Counted from the first letter of the stretch, positions 1 through 9,288 are shown. The stretch is DNA of 13,450 bases from Pseudomonadota bacterium (GCA_023390785.1 JAEWCE010000388.1:1-13450), one strand, 5' to 3'. Notes: generated by a model not told the origin, from the letters alone. A program made the numbers and translations.

Positions 1-2603
<2,603 letters not shown>

Positions 2604-2604
<1 letters not shown>

Positions 2605-2626
2605 CGATCAGCCCTGCGGTGATCGT
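2604..2626. terminator. Hairpin directly at the carB stop codon
   Basis: ACGATCA (2604-2610) pairs with TGATCGT (2620-2626) around a 9-base loop. No T-tract follows. It could contribute to ending the carB transcript, but this is weak evidence alone. Confidence 0.3.
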
Positions 2627-2634
2627 GGCCCAAG

Positions 2635-2711
2635 CCCTCCCCACAGGAGGGAGCCGGACTGCATCACTGTTCTTGCGGCTCTATCGCCCCCCTCCCCTTT
2701 GCGGGGAGGGG
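2635..2711. terminator. Cluster of C/G-run hairpins between convergent genes
   Basis: Three stems lie in 77 bases. CCCTCC (2635-2640) pairs with GGAGGG (2646-2651). GAGCCG (2651-2656) pairs with CGGCTC (2676-2681). CCCCTCCCC (2689-2697) pairs perfectly with GGGGAGGGG (2703-2711) around TTTGC. The cluster lies between carB (+) and the methyltransferase (-), which converge here, so it may be a two-way terminator. CCCTCCCC/GGGGAGGG palindromes are also a common type of dispersed intergenic repeat in Hyphomicrobiales, from memory. Either reading fits. Confidence 0.5.
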
Positions 2712-2812
2712 CTGGGGACGGGGGCACGAGCACCGGCGATTCTGCTTCGTCGTGGACGGCGCTAGTCGCGCCAGCATGCAACGAGGGCAACCCGCCGTCT
2801 GCCCCGGCAGGA

Positions 2813-3841
2813 CTACTCCACCGCCACCAGCGGCACGACCTCCGCCGCCAGCTCCGCCTCGGCCGCGCTCATCGCCGCCACGGCGCGGTCCGGTTTTCGC
2901 ACCAGCAGCAGCAGGCCCGGCACCGGTGCGCCGCGGTCGTGGCGCAGCGGCGACGTCTCGCTGGCGACGATCTCGAACCCCGCCTCGCGGCATGCCGCCA
3001 GCGCCGCCGTCTCGTTGTGGGCGTAGCGCAATGAAGTCTGCAGCAACATCGGCTCGGGCCCGTCGTGCCGTTCCAGCGTGAAGGCGAACAGCCCGCCCGG
3101 CGCCAGCCGCCCGAACGCCGCGCCGAGGACCGGCGCCAGCGCCCCGCAATAGTTCAGCACGTCGGCGGCGGCCATCAGGTCCACACCGCCGGCGTGCCCG
3201 GCAAGGAAGGCCGTGAGCTCCGCCTTGTGCAACCGGTCGTAGACGCGTTTGCGGCCGGCCGTCTCGACCATCGCCCCCGACAGGTCGACGCCCTCGAGGA
3301 ACGACGCCCGCCGCCGCAGCCGCTCGCCCATCAGTCCGGTGCCGCACCCCAGATCGAGCGCATGGCCCGCCTGTTCGACGCCGCGCCGTCCGAGCTCGGC
3401 CTCGATCAACGCCGCCAGCCGCGCTGGCGCCGCATAGCCCAGCCCCACCACCAGCTCCGCCTCGAAGCGTCCGGCATAGTCGTCGAACAGCGATTCCACA
3501 TAGGCGATCTCGGTACCGCGCGGGGCCGGCGCTGCCCCCAGCGCCGCAAGCTTCAGCCCGGCGCCGAACACGCCGTCCACATCGAGCCGCGCCAGTTGCT
3601 CATAGGCCGCGATGGCCCCGGCGCTGTTCCCGGCTTCGGCGTGGTAGTCCCCGAGCAGGCTCCAGCCGGCCGTCCACCCCGGCCGCTCCTCGACCGCGCC
3701 AGCCATCACCTCCGCCGCGGCCGCAAAGTCCTTGTCGCGCGCCAGCGCCGCCGCGAAACCGGCACGACGATCCACGACGAGGTCGCCGGAGGAATTTTGC
3801 AGGGGGCGCATGGAAGGGTGGTCTCGGAGGGCGGCGAGCAC
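2813..3841 (-). CDS. SAM-dependent class I methyltransferase with TPR-like N-terminus
   Basis: Predicted cytosolic methyltransferase of 342 residues. Residues about 25-105 are alanine-rich helical repeats of TPR style (for example WSLLGDYHAEAGNSAGAIAAYEQ in the middle). The Rossmann SAM-binding domain follows, with motif I ALDLGCGTG at 161-169, an acidic end of strand 2 at GVDLS (Asp186), and a motif resembling the post-II strand at MAAADVLNYCG (223-233). The substrate cannot be told. The start is GTG at 3839-3841, preceded on its strand by AAGGAG only 3 bases away. An in-frame ATG at 3809-3811 lacks any Shine-Dalgarno sequence, so I prefer the GTG with reserve. It is transcribed convergently to carB and divergently from the transporter at 3948, so it appears monocistronic. 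Confidence 0.85.
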   Translation of the reverse strand: MLAALRDHPSMRPLQNSSGDLVVDRRAGFAAALARDKDFAAAAEVMAGAVEERPGWTAGWSLLGDYHAEAGNSAGAIAAYEQLARLDVDGVFGAGLKLAALGAAPAPRGTEIAYVESLFDDYAGRFEAELVVGLGYAAPARLAALIEAELGRRGVEQAGHALDLGCGTGLMGERLRRRASFLEGVDLSGAMVETAGRKRVYDRLHKAELTAFLAGHAGGVDLMAAADVLNYCGALAPVLGAAFGRLAPGGLFAFTLERHDGPEPMLLQTSLRYAHNETAALAACREAGFEIVASETSPLRHDRGAPVPGLLLLVRKPDRAVAAMSAAEAELAAEVVPLVAVE

Positions 3842-3889
3842 CTACTCCTTCCAACGCCAAAAGCAAGGGGGCTTGAGCGGCCCCGCGAC

Positions 3890-3918
3890 TTGACGCGCCG
3901 GCCGCACTCGGGCGTAGT
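3890..3918 (+). promoter_or_regulatory. Possible promoter for the EamA transporter gene
   Basis: TTGACG (3890-3895) is followed after 17 bases by CGTAGT (3913-3918), 29 bases before the ATG at 3948. The -35 is good and the -10 is poor. It lies in the 106-bp divergent gap with the methyltransferase, for which I found no convincing promoter on the other strand. Confidence 0.35.
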
Positions 3919-3947
3919 CGCCGCCGGCTCGGTCGGGGGACGCGGCG

Positions 3948-4799
3948 ATGCTCAGGACCATCCTTCTCACCGCGCTCTCCATGCTGGCCTTTGCCGCCAA
4001 CTCCATCCTCGCCCGGCTGGCTCTCGCCACCGCCGGGGCAGAGCCGGCGACCTACACCGGCATCCGCCTCGCCGCCGGCGCCCTCACCCTCGGCGTGATC
4101 CTGCTGGTCCGCGACCGCCGGCTCGCCGTCGCCGGTTCCTGGGCCGGCGCCGCGAGCCTGTTCGGCTACGCCATCCTGTTCTCCATTGCTTACGTGCTGC
4201 TCGGCGCCGGCACCGGCGCCTTGATCCTGTTCGCCAGCGTGCAGGTCGGCATCCTCGGCTGGGCAGTGTACAAGGGCGATCGCCCGGGCCCGCTCGAGGC
4301 AGTTGGGCTGCTGGTGGCGCTTGCCGGCCTTGCCTATCTCGTCTCGCCCGGCCTCGTCGCCCCCTCGCCGCCCGGTGCCGTGCTGATGGCCGGCGCCGGT
4401 CTCGGCTGGGCCGCCTACACCCTGATCGGCCGCGGCTCGGCCTCGCCCGTCGCCGACACCGCCGGCAACTTCATCCGCACCCTGCCGGCCGCCATCGTGC
4501 TGATCCTGGTCGGCCTGCTGCTGCAGGCCCCGTCGCCGCTCGCGACGGCCTACGCCCTTGCCTCGGGCGCCATTGCCTCCGGCCTCGGCTATATCGTTTG
4601 GTACGCCGTTCTACCCAGCCTGTCGCGCACCCGCGCCGCTATCGTCCAGCTCACTGTGCCGGCCATCGCCGCGGCCGGCGGCGTGCTGCTGATCGGCGAG
4701 CCGCTGACGCTGCGGCTCGCCGTATCGACCATTCTCATCCTCGGCGGGGTCGCCGTCGCGCTCCTTGCCGGCGACCGTCGCCGCCGCGCCAAGGGTTGA
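3948..4799 (+). CDS. EamA/DMT-superfamily transporter
   Basis: Inner-membrane permease of 283 residues. The family (EamA, drug/metabolite transporter superfamily) exports small metabolites such as amino acids or their analogues; the substrate here is unknown. It shows about ten hydrophobic segments in two repeated halves. The first half begins MLRTILLTALSMLAFAANSILAR, with the ANS/LAR and GIRLAAGA patterns typical of the family. The second half begins near GAVLMAGAGLGWAAYTLIGRGS and ends in ILGGVAVALLAGDRRRR, a positively charged cytoplasmic tail. The ATG at 3948 is preceded by GGGGGA about 7 bases upstream. The stop codon at 4797-4799 overlaps the -35 element of the next promoter, so the dioxygenase gene downstream is likely transcribed separately. 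Confidence 0.9.
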   Translation: MLRTILLTALSMLAFAANSILARLALATAGAEPATYTGIRLAAGALTLGVILLVRDRRLAVAGSWAGAASLFGYAILFSIAYVLLGAGTGALILFASVQVGILGWAVYKGDRPGPLEAVGLLVALAGLAYLVSPGLVAPSPPGAVLMAGAGLGWAAYTLIGRGSASPVADTAGNFIRTLPAAIVLILVGLLLQAPSPLATAYALASGAIASGLGYIVWYAVLPSLSRTRAAIVQLTVPAIAAAGGVLLIGEPLTLRLAVSTILILGGVAVALLAGDRRRRAKG

Positions 4800-4823
4800 C
4801 CTCGCCGACCGCATCGCTATGGT
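4796..4823 (+). promoter_or_regulatory. Promoter ahead of leader peptide and dioxygenase gene
   Basis: TTGACC (4796-4801) and TATGGT (4818-4823) are separated by 16 bases, a close match to housekeeping promoters of alphaproteobacteria. A start site near 4830 would place the short reading frame at 4834 almost at the 5' end of the RNA. The -35 element overlaps the stop codon of the preceding transporter gene. Confidence 0.55.
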
Positions 4824-4833
4824 GCGCCCCACA

Positions 4834-4878
4834 ATGATGATGATCCGTAACTTCGCAACCCGCCGCTCCGGCCTCTGA
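4834..4878 (+). CDS. Candidate 14-codon leader peptide (MMMIRNFATRRSGL)
   Basis: Three consecutive ATG codons (4834, 4837, 4840) open a frame encoding MMMIRNFATRRSGL, ending in TGA at 4876-4878. It starts about 4-10 bases after the inferred transcription start at about 4830, so it would be translated as a leaderless or near-leaderless message. Its stop lies just before a GC-rich fold: GCCCG near 4883-4888 can pair with CGGGC near 4893-4898. The next gene begins about 79 bases later. Position, size and the hairpin fit a ribosome-sensing leader, and the paired Arg codons (CGC CGC) plus one CGT would be the obvious sensed residues. No known leader family is recognised. It could equally be chance. 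Confidence 0.35.
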   Translation: MMMIRNFATRRSGL

Positions 4879-4956
4879 CCGGCGCCCGTTCCCGGGCACT
4901 CGATCGAGCGCGGCCAACGCCCGCTCGCGATGCATTGCGAACAACGGATCAATTCC

Positions 4957-5757
4957 ATGCCTGCCAATCCTATTGCGCTGAGCGACGCTCAGATCGCCTC
5001 CTTTATCTCTGACGGCTTCGTCCGCATCGACGACGCCTTTCCCCGACCCGTCGCCGACGAATGTCGGGCCATCCTGTGGTCCCTCACGGGGTGCGCCCCC
5101 GACGACCCCAGGACCTGGACCCGGCCCGTCATTCGCATCAATTCGTGCGAGGACGCGCCGTTCAGCGCCTCCGCGAACACGCGGCGGCTGCACATCGCCT
5201 TCAACCAGCTCGTCGGCCGGGGCCGGTGGGAGCCGCGCTTCAGCATGGGGACGTTCCCCATCCGCTTCCCGTCCGCCCAGGCGCCGGGCGACGATGGCTG
5301 GCACGTCGATGTGAGCTACGGTTGGGAAGAGCGCCCAGACGACTTCATGTCGTGGCGCGCCAACATCTACTCCAGGCAACGCGCGCTGCTGATGCTGTTC
5401 CTCTACTCCGATGTCGGCGAGGACGACGCGCCCACCCGCATCCGCGTCGGATCACACCAGCACATCGCCCGCGAGCTGGCGCCCGCAGGCGAAGCGGGGC
5501 TGTCGCTCGGCGAACTCAGCCGCGACGGGTATGCCTCGACGGCGCATCTTCCCGAAGCCGTCGCAACAGGCCCCGCCGGCACGGTCTATCTCTGCCACCC
5601 GTTCCTGGTCCACGCCGCCCAGCCGCATCGCGGAACCAATCCCAAATTCATGGCACAGCCGCCATTGGGCCTGTTCGAACCGCTGCAGCTCGACCGCACC
5701 GGTGGCGTCCACTCCCCCGTCGAGCAGGCCATCCGCCTGGCCCTCGGGACGAGCTGA
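4957..5757 (+). CDS. Phytanoyl-CoA dioxygenase (PhyH)-like Fe(II)/2-oxoglutarate oxygenase
   Basis: Predicted cytosolic non-haem iron oxygenase of 266 residues. PhyH-family enzymes hydroxylate an organic substrate while converting 2-oxoglutarate to succinate and CO2. The N-terminus (LSDAQIASFISDGFVRIDDAFP) is the classic opening of this family. The iron triad would be His116 and Asp118 in WHVDVS and His219 in LCHPFLVHAAQPHRG, with Arg225 as the likely 2-oxoglutarate anchor. The substrate is not predictable. I chose the ATG at 4957 because the family motif starts nearby and a weak purine stretch (ACGGA) precedes it. An in-frame ATG at 4930 adds nine residues and has no ribosome site. The gene has its own upstream promoter and possible attenuator, and a strong hairpin follows its stop. 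Confidence 0.85.
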   Translation: MPANPIALSDAQIASFISDGFVRIDDAFPRPVADECRAILWSLTGCAPDDPRTWTRPVIRINSCEDAPFSASANTRRLHIAFNQLVGRGRWEPRFSMGTFPIRFPSAQAPGDDGWHVDVSYGWEERPDDFMSWRANIYSRQRALLMLFLYSDVGEDDAPTRIRVGSHQHIARELAPAGEAGLSLGELSRDGYASTAHLPEAVATGPAGTVYLCHPFLVHAAQPHRGTNPKFMAQPPLGLFEPLQLDRTGGVHSPVEQAIRLALGTS

Positions 5758-5775
5758 CACCGCGCAGGAAGGCAC

Positions 5776-5809
5776 GAATTCGCGCCGACGCCGAAATCGG
5801 CGCGAATTC
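5776..5809. terminator. 13-bp perfect inverted repeat after the dioxygenase gene
   Basis: GAATTCGCGCCGA (5776-5788) is exactly complementary to TCGGCGCGAATTC (5797-5809) around an 8-base loop. It begins 19 bases after the stop codon. There is no T-tract on the + strand, so it may be a terminator-like RNA-stabilising hairpin or a protein-binding palindrome. Position favours a 3'-end role for the dioxygenase transcript. Confidence 0.5.
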
Positions 5810-5887
5810 CTGCTCCGGCCAAGCCTAGCCAGCCTGTGCATGTGCCACTAGGGTCCGCCGCAATGGGGGAAGCCTGGGCGGGCCTGT

Positions 5888-6670
5888 TTGACTCTACCGA
5901 TCGAAGTTTTCTACGCGCTGTCCGGCCTGTGCGTCGGCTTCATCGTCGGCCTTACCGGCGTGGGCGGCGGCTCGCTGATGACGCCGCTGCTGATCCTGCT
6001 CTTCGGCATCCATCCCGCCACTGCCGTCGGCACCGACCTGCTCTATGCTGCCACCACCAAAAGCGTGGGCACGCTCGTCCACGGCTTCAACCGCACGGTC
6101 GAGTGGCGCATTGTCTTCCGCCTTGCACTGGGCAGCGTCCCCGCGGCCACCACCACCGTCTGGCTGCTCTCGGGCACCGGCACGCAGAGCTCGGCCACCG
6201 CGCATTTGCTCGCCCTGATCCTCGGCACCGTGCTGGTCCTGACCGCCATCAGCATGGTCTTTCGCTCGGCCATCGCCCACTTCGCCGGCCGCCATCGCGA
6301 GCTGCCGCCCCGCCCGCAGGCCGTGCTGACCGTCCTCACCGGGGCGGTGCTGGGGATCCTCGTCTCCATCTCCTCGGTCGGCGCCGGCGCCATCGGCGTC
6401 ACCGTGCTGCTGTTGCTCTATCCGAAGCTCACCGTGCACCGGATCATCGGCTCCGACATTGCCCACGCCGTGCCGCTGACGCTGGTCGCCGGGCTCGGCC
6501 ACTGGGCCATCGGCGATGTCGACTGGCACATGCTGCTGGCGCTGCTCTGCGGCTCCGTCCCCGGCGTCCTCATCGCCTCGCGCCTCGCCCCGCTGATCAA
6601 CGAGCGCGTCATCCGCTGGCTGCTCGCCATCATCCTCACCATCGTTGGCCTGCGTCTGGTGTTCAGCTGA
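5888..6670 (+). CDS. TauE/SafE-family membrane transporter (sulfite/organosulfonate exporter family)
   Basis: Inner-membrane protein of 260 residues, the usual size for TauE/SafE. Family members export sulfite, sulfoacetate or related anions; the substrate here is unknown. It has about eight hydrophobic segments in two halves. The first half has GLTGVGGGSLMTPLL (about 20-34) followed by HPATAVGTDLLYAATTK. The second half repeats the pattern as ISSVGAGAIGVTVLLLLYP and HRIIGSDIAHAVPL. This duplicated glycine-rich motif and the conserved AVGTD/IIGSD pair are diagnostic of the family. The start is a TTG at 5888, the only start-like codon in frame near the N-terminus, with a weak GGGCGGG upstream. 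No partner sulfur gene is nearby. Confidence 0.88.
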   Translation: MTLPIEVFYALSGLCVGFIVGLTGVGGGSLMTPLLILLFGIHPATAVGTDLLYAATTKSVGTLVHGFNRTVEWRIVFRLALGSVPAATTTVWLLSGTGTQSSATAHLLALILGTVLVLTAISMVFRSAIAHFAGRHRELPPRPQAVLTVLTGAVLGILVSISSVGAGAIGVTVLLLLYPKLTVHRIIGSDIAHAVPLTLVAGLGHWAIGDVDWHMLLALLCGSVPGVLIASRLAPLINERVIRWLLAIILTIVGLRLVFS

Positions 6671-6738
6671 CCTCCGTTGGACGATCGGCCCTCTCGCGGG
6701 ACAAACAGACTCCGCTTGGACAGGGCATGAACAAATCC

Positions 6739-6767
6739 TTGGACCGGCCCTGCCGCAGCCGCTAGCT
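6739..6767 (+). promoter_or_regulatory. Promoter for the EEP-family gene
   Basis: TTGGAC (6739-6744) is followed after exactly 17 bases by CTAGCT (6762-6767), 35 bases before the ATG at 6803. Two further TTGGAC hexamers lie upstream at 6677-6682 and 6716-6721, without good -10 partners. Confidence 0.45.
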
Positions 6768-6802
6768 TCGCAACCCTCGTGCCCGCTCCGTCTTCCTCCT
6801 CC

Positions 6803-7504
6803 ATGCAGATCAAAGTCGCGTCCTACAACATCCGCAAGGCCGTCGGGCTGGATTGGCGCCGGCGTCCGGCCCGGGTGCTCGGCGTGCTCAACGAAGTCGC
6901 CGCCGACATCGTCGCCCTGCAGGAGGTCGATCGCCGCTTCGGCTCACGCATCACCGCCCTCGACCCCGAGCTGATCGAGCGCGAGACCGACTATCGCGCC
7001 ATCAACTTCTCACCCCGCCCGCAAAGCCTTGGCTATCACGGCAACGTCATCCTCGCCCGCAAGACCATTACCGTGGCTGCGGCCCGTCCGATGGCGTTGC
7101 CGCATCTCGAGCCGCGCGGCGCCGCCGTCGCCGACCTCGACCTCGGCGGCCGCCTCGTCCGCGTGGTCGGCATGCATCTGGGCCTCACCAAGAAGTGGCG
7201 GCAGCTGCAGACCGAAACCATCGTCGCCGAATTGCGCGCGCTGGAGGCCAACATGCCCACCATCCTGATGGGCGACCTCAACGAGCCGGACCTCAAATCC
7301 GGTGTGCTGCGCGCCTTCGAGCAGCGCCACACCATCGTCACCTGCGGCCCGAGCTTTCACGCCTCGATGCCGGTCTTTTCCCTCGACCGCATCATCGTCA
7401 CCGAGGACATCGCCATCGCCGAAGCCGGCGTCCACCGCACCGCCATGTCCCGCGAAGCCTCCGACCACCTGCCCATCTGGGCCAGGGTTACCCTGCCCGC
7501 CTGA
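6803..7504 (+). CDS. Endonuclease/exonuclease/phosphatase (EEP) family protein
   Basis: Metal-dependent phosphodiesterase or nuclease of 233 residues. Family members cleave nucleic acids, phosphoinositides or phospholipids; which applies here is unknown. All usual active-site blocks are visible: ASYNIRKA with Asn9, VALQEVD with metal-binding Glu41, GMHLGL with His125, MGDLNEPD with Asp158 and Asn160, SLDRIIV with Asp195, and the terminal SDHLPI with catalytic Asp221 and His222. No signal peptide or membrane segment is seen. I chose the ATG at 6803 because conserved strand 1 begins there. A GTG at 6779 would add eight low-complexity residues and would lie only about 5 bases after the inferred transcription start. 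The gene converges on the threonine aldolase gene with a 28-bp gap holding a GAGCGGCCGCTC palindrome (7503-7514). Confidence 0.88.
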   Translation: MQIKVASYNIRKAVGLDWRRRPARVLGVLNEVAADIVALQEVDRRFGSRITALDPELIERETDYRAINFSPRPQSLGYHGNVILARKTITVAAARPMALPHLEPRGAAVADLDLGGRLVRVVGMHLGLTKKWRQLQTETIVAELRALEANMPTILMGDLNEPDLKSGVLRAFEQRHTIVTCGPSFHASMPVFSLDRIIVTEDIAIAEAGVHRTAMSREASDHLPIWARVTLPA

Positions 7505-7532
7505 GCGGCCGCTCGACGCCCAATTCCTTCCC

Positions 7533-8576
7533 CTACACCCGCGCCGTCGCGTAAAACCGCTCGGCCGCCGCGATCGCCCGCTCCACCGCCGCGTCATCGA
7601 TATCCAGATGCGTCACCCAGCGCTGCTGCGCCCCGCTCGCACCGGGATAGCCGCCGGTGATGCCGAACCCCTCGCCCGCCAGGTACTCGGTGAAGGCCTT
7701 GGCGCTCTCCGGCGCCAGCTTGACCCAGACGATATTGGTGTAGGCTTCCGCCTTGAGCGCCGGGATCCGGCCAAACCCCTCGGCCAACCGCCGCGCCCGC
7801 GCATGGTCGTCGGCCAGCCGCGTGACATTGTGCTCGATCGCATACAGCCCCGCCGCCGCGAGGATCCCGGCCTGCCGCATGCCGCCGCCGACGGCCTTGC
7901 GCAGCCGCCGCGCCTTGGCGATCAACTCCGTTTCGCCCACCAGCACCGTCCCCACCGGCGCGCCGAGGCCCTTGCTGAGGCAGACCGAGATCGTATCGAA
8001 GGGCCGCGCGATCTCGGCCACGTCGACATTTCCGGCAACCGCCGCATTGAACACCCGCGCCCCGTCGAGATGCGCGCTGAGCCGATGCTCGCGTGCCAGC
8101 GCCGTCGCCTCCGCCAGCCAGCTCAACGGCATCACCCGGCCGCCCAGTGTGTTTTCGAGCGCCAGCAGCCGTGTCTCGGCGACGTGCGGATCATCCCCGC
8201 CATGAATGGCCGCCGCGATATCGTCGAGCGCCAGCGTGCCGTCGGCCTGGTGCGGCACCGGCTGCGGCTGCAGCGACCCGATCCACGCCGCGCCGCCCTG
8301 CTCGTGCGCGTAGCAATGCGCATCCATGCCGGCGATATACCCGTCGCCGCGGCCGCAATGGGCCAGCAGCGCGCAGAGGTTGGACTGCGTCCCCGACGCC
8401 ATGAACACCGCCGCCGGCTTCCCCAGCCGTTCTGCGAGCACCGCCTCGAGTCGGCGGACCGTCGGGTCATCGCCGAACACATCGTCGCCCACCTCTGCCT
8501 CGGCCATGGCCCGCCGCATGGCGGCATTCGGGCGGGTTACGGTGTCGGAGCGGAAGTCGTCACGGATCGGGGTCAT
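7533..8576 (-). CDS. ltaE: Low-specificity L-threonine aldolase
   Basis: PLP-dependent cytosolic enzyme splitting L-threonine or L-allo-threonine into glycine and acetaldehyde; 347 residues, slightly longer than the E. coli enzyme. Visible landmarks are FRSDTVTRP at the N-terminus, GDDVFGDDPTV, FMASGTQSN (Ser61-Thr63, phosphate binding), the MDAHCYAHEQGG stretch (His87 probable PLP-stacking residue), ENTLGGRVMP, HLDGARVFNA (Asp171, Arg174), and SVCLSKGLGAPVG with Lys202 as the Schiff-base lysine. The start is ATG at 8574-8576, where the conserved N-terminus begins; the open frame upstream to 8807 looks non-coding. No clear Shine-Dalgarno sequence is visible. A perfect TGACGT-AA-ACGTCA palindrome lies 51-64 bases upstream and may control it. 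The gene could also be called a generic beta-eliminating lyase/threonine aldolase. Confidence 0.92.
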   Translation of the reverse strand: MTPIRDDFRSDTVTRPNAAMRRAMAEAEVGDDVFGDDPTVRRLEAVLAERLGKPAAVFMASGTQSNLCALLAHCGRGDGYIAGMDAHCYAHEQGGAAWIGSLQPQPVPHQADGTLALDDIAAAIHGGDDPHVAETRLLALENTLGGRVMPLSWLAEATALAREHRLSAHLDGARVFNAAVAGNVDVAEIARPFDTISVCLSKGLGAPVGTVLVGETELIAKARRLRKAVGGGMRQAGILAAAGLYAIEHNVTRLADDHARARRLAEGFGRIPALKAEAYTNIVWVKLAPESAKAFTEYLAGEGFGITGGYPGASGAQQRWVTHLDIDDAAVERAIAAAERFYATARV

Positions 8577-8626
8577 GGTCACAGGTTTGCGGGGCGGCAG
8601 AGTTTCACTGGACGCTGCCCCATCGG

Positions 8627-8640
8627 TGACGTAAACGTCA
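8627..8640. promoter_or_regulatory. Palindromic operator candidate upstream of ltaE (MerR-like)
   Basis: TGACGTAAACGTCA is a perfect inverted repeat (6 + 2 + 6). On the ltaE strand it reads TGACGTTTACGTCA, 51-64 bases before the ATG, and its TTGACG can act as a -35 element. Operators within -35 regions and this ACGTTTACGT core resemble sites of MerR-family regulators such as LiuR as I remember them. No regulator of that family is encoded here. Confidence 0.4.
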
Positions 8641-8791
8641 AATCCTCTTACCGCCCCGGCTGGCGACTCATGCGAGTGGCCGCTGACCGTGGGACTTGGC
8701 CCCAAAAGGGCCGAACGCGTCGCATCGCCAACAGCTACTTGGCTCCGGACAGCCCTAAACTGGCCCGGTGATTTGTCGTGCCTGCGACATA

Positions 8792-8820
8792 TTGTGTCCG
8801 TTAACAATTCAGGCTAGAAC
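8792..8820 (+). promoter_or_regulatory. Promoter for the cold-shock gene
   Basis: TTGTGT (8792-8797) and TAGAAC (8815-8820) are separated by exactly 17 bases. The AT-rich spacer contains GTTAAC. A start site near 8827 would give a 5' leader of about 130 bases before the ATG at 8959, as is usual for cold-shock mRNAs. Confidence 0.45.
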
Positions 8821-8826
8821 GCTCTG

Positions 8827-8958
8827 GTCGAATATTGCGGCCGACTGTCTGTGCCTGGCGACGCCTCAACGCGCCTGCTGACGTCACTACCGAGATTTCG
8901 ATTGGTGAACAGCCGCCGGAGGCGGTTCGCCACGGCAGAGACAGCGAGAGGGACTTAT
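8827..8958 (+). promoter_or_regulatory. Long 5' leader of the cold-shock mRNA with hairpin
   Basis: About 130 bases between the inferred start site and the cold-shock ATG hold no gene. AGCCGCC (8911-8917) pairs with GGCGGTT (8921-8927), including one G-T wobble, around GGA. The ribosome site GAGAGGGA (about 8946-8953) follows unpaired. Long structured leaders commonly mediate cold-dependent stability and translation in csp genes; that role here is inference. Confidence 0.35.
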
Positions 8959-9171
8959 ATGGCTACCGGCACTGTGAAATGGTTCAACGGGCAGAAGGGC
9001 TACGGTTTCATCCAGCCCGATGAGGGCGGGGCGGATGTGTTCGTGCACATCTCCGCCGTCCAGCGCTCCGGCCTCAATGGCCTCGATGAGGGCCAGAAGG
9101 TCAACTACGAGATCGTCAAGGACAAGCGGACCGGCAAGTCCGCCGCCGACAATCTCTCGATGGCTGGCTGA
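8959..9171 (+). CDS. Cold-shock domain protein (CspA family)
   Basis: Single-stranded RNA/DNA-binding OB-fold protein of 70 residues, acting as an RNA chaperone in the cytosol. It opens MATGTVKWFNGQKGYGFIQP. RNP1 is KGYGFI (13-18) and RNP2 is VFVHI (27-31), both intact, followed by the basic KDKRTGKSAADNL C-terminus typical of alphaproteobacterial Csp proteins. The start at 8959 is fixed by the family N-terminus and by GAGAGGGA a few bases upstream; an upstream in-frame extension to 8851 is not plausible. The gene is a single unit with its own promoter, long leader and a strong terminator. Which csp paralogue it is cannot be decided. Confidence 0.95.
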   Translation: MATGTVKWFNGQKGYGFIQPDEGGADVFVHISAVQRSGLNGLDEGQKVNYEIVKDKRTGKSAADNLSMAG

Positions 9172-9203
9172 TCCCAACCATTCAGGTAGAACCGAAACGG
9201 GAG

Positions 9204-9238
9204 GGCGTGGCCGCCACCGGCCGCGCCTTTCGTTTTTT
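9204..9238 (+). terminator. Rho-independent terminator of the cold-shock gene
   Basis: GGCGTGGCC (9204-9212) pairs with GGCCGCGCC (9219-9227) through nine pairs including one G-T, around GCCACC. It is followed by TTTCGTTTTTT (9228-9238). It starts 33 bases after the stop codon and is the clearest intrinsic terminator in the window apart from the one before greA. Confidence 0.88.
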
Positions 9239-9288
9239 CGGCGCCCGCCCCGGCCGCGCCGGCTCATAACGCGATATGCCACAGGCTT

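Noticed and set aside
3065..4837. 590-codon open frame on the plus strand antisense to the methyltransferase and running into the transporter gene
   Set aside because: Arg/Pro/His-rich shadow composition, and both overlapped genes show clear family motifs.
4930..4956. Upstream ATG start for the dioxygenase
   Set aside because: No ribosome site, and the nine extra residues are unlike family N-termini; it cannot be fully excluded.
5836..6765. 309-codon plus-strand frame covering the TauE/SafE gene
   Set aside because: Arg/His/Pro-rich shadow of the real frame; the TauE motifs are in the frame starting at 5888.
7503..7514. GAGCGGCCGCTC palindrome as terminator between convergent genes
   Set aside because: Perfect 12-bp palindrome, but it leaves only a 4-base stem with a 4-base loop and no T-run; likely chance in GC-rich DNA.
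8577..8807. 77-codon N-terminal extension of the threonine aldolase
   Set aside because: The conserved N-terminus begins at 8576; the extension has no family similarity, covers the operator palindrome, and would leave almost no room for a promoter.
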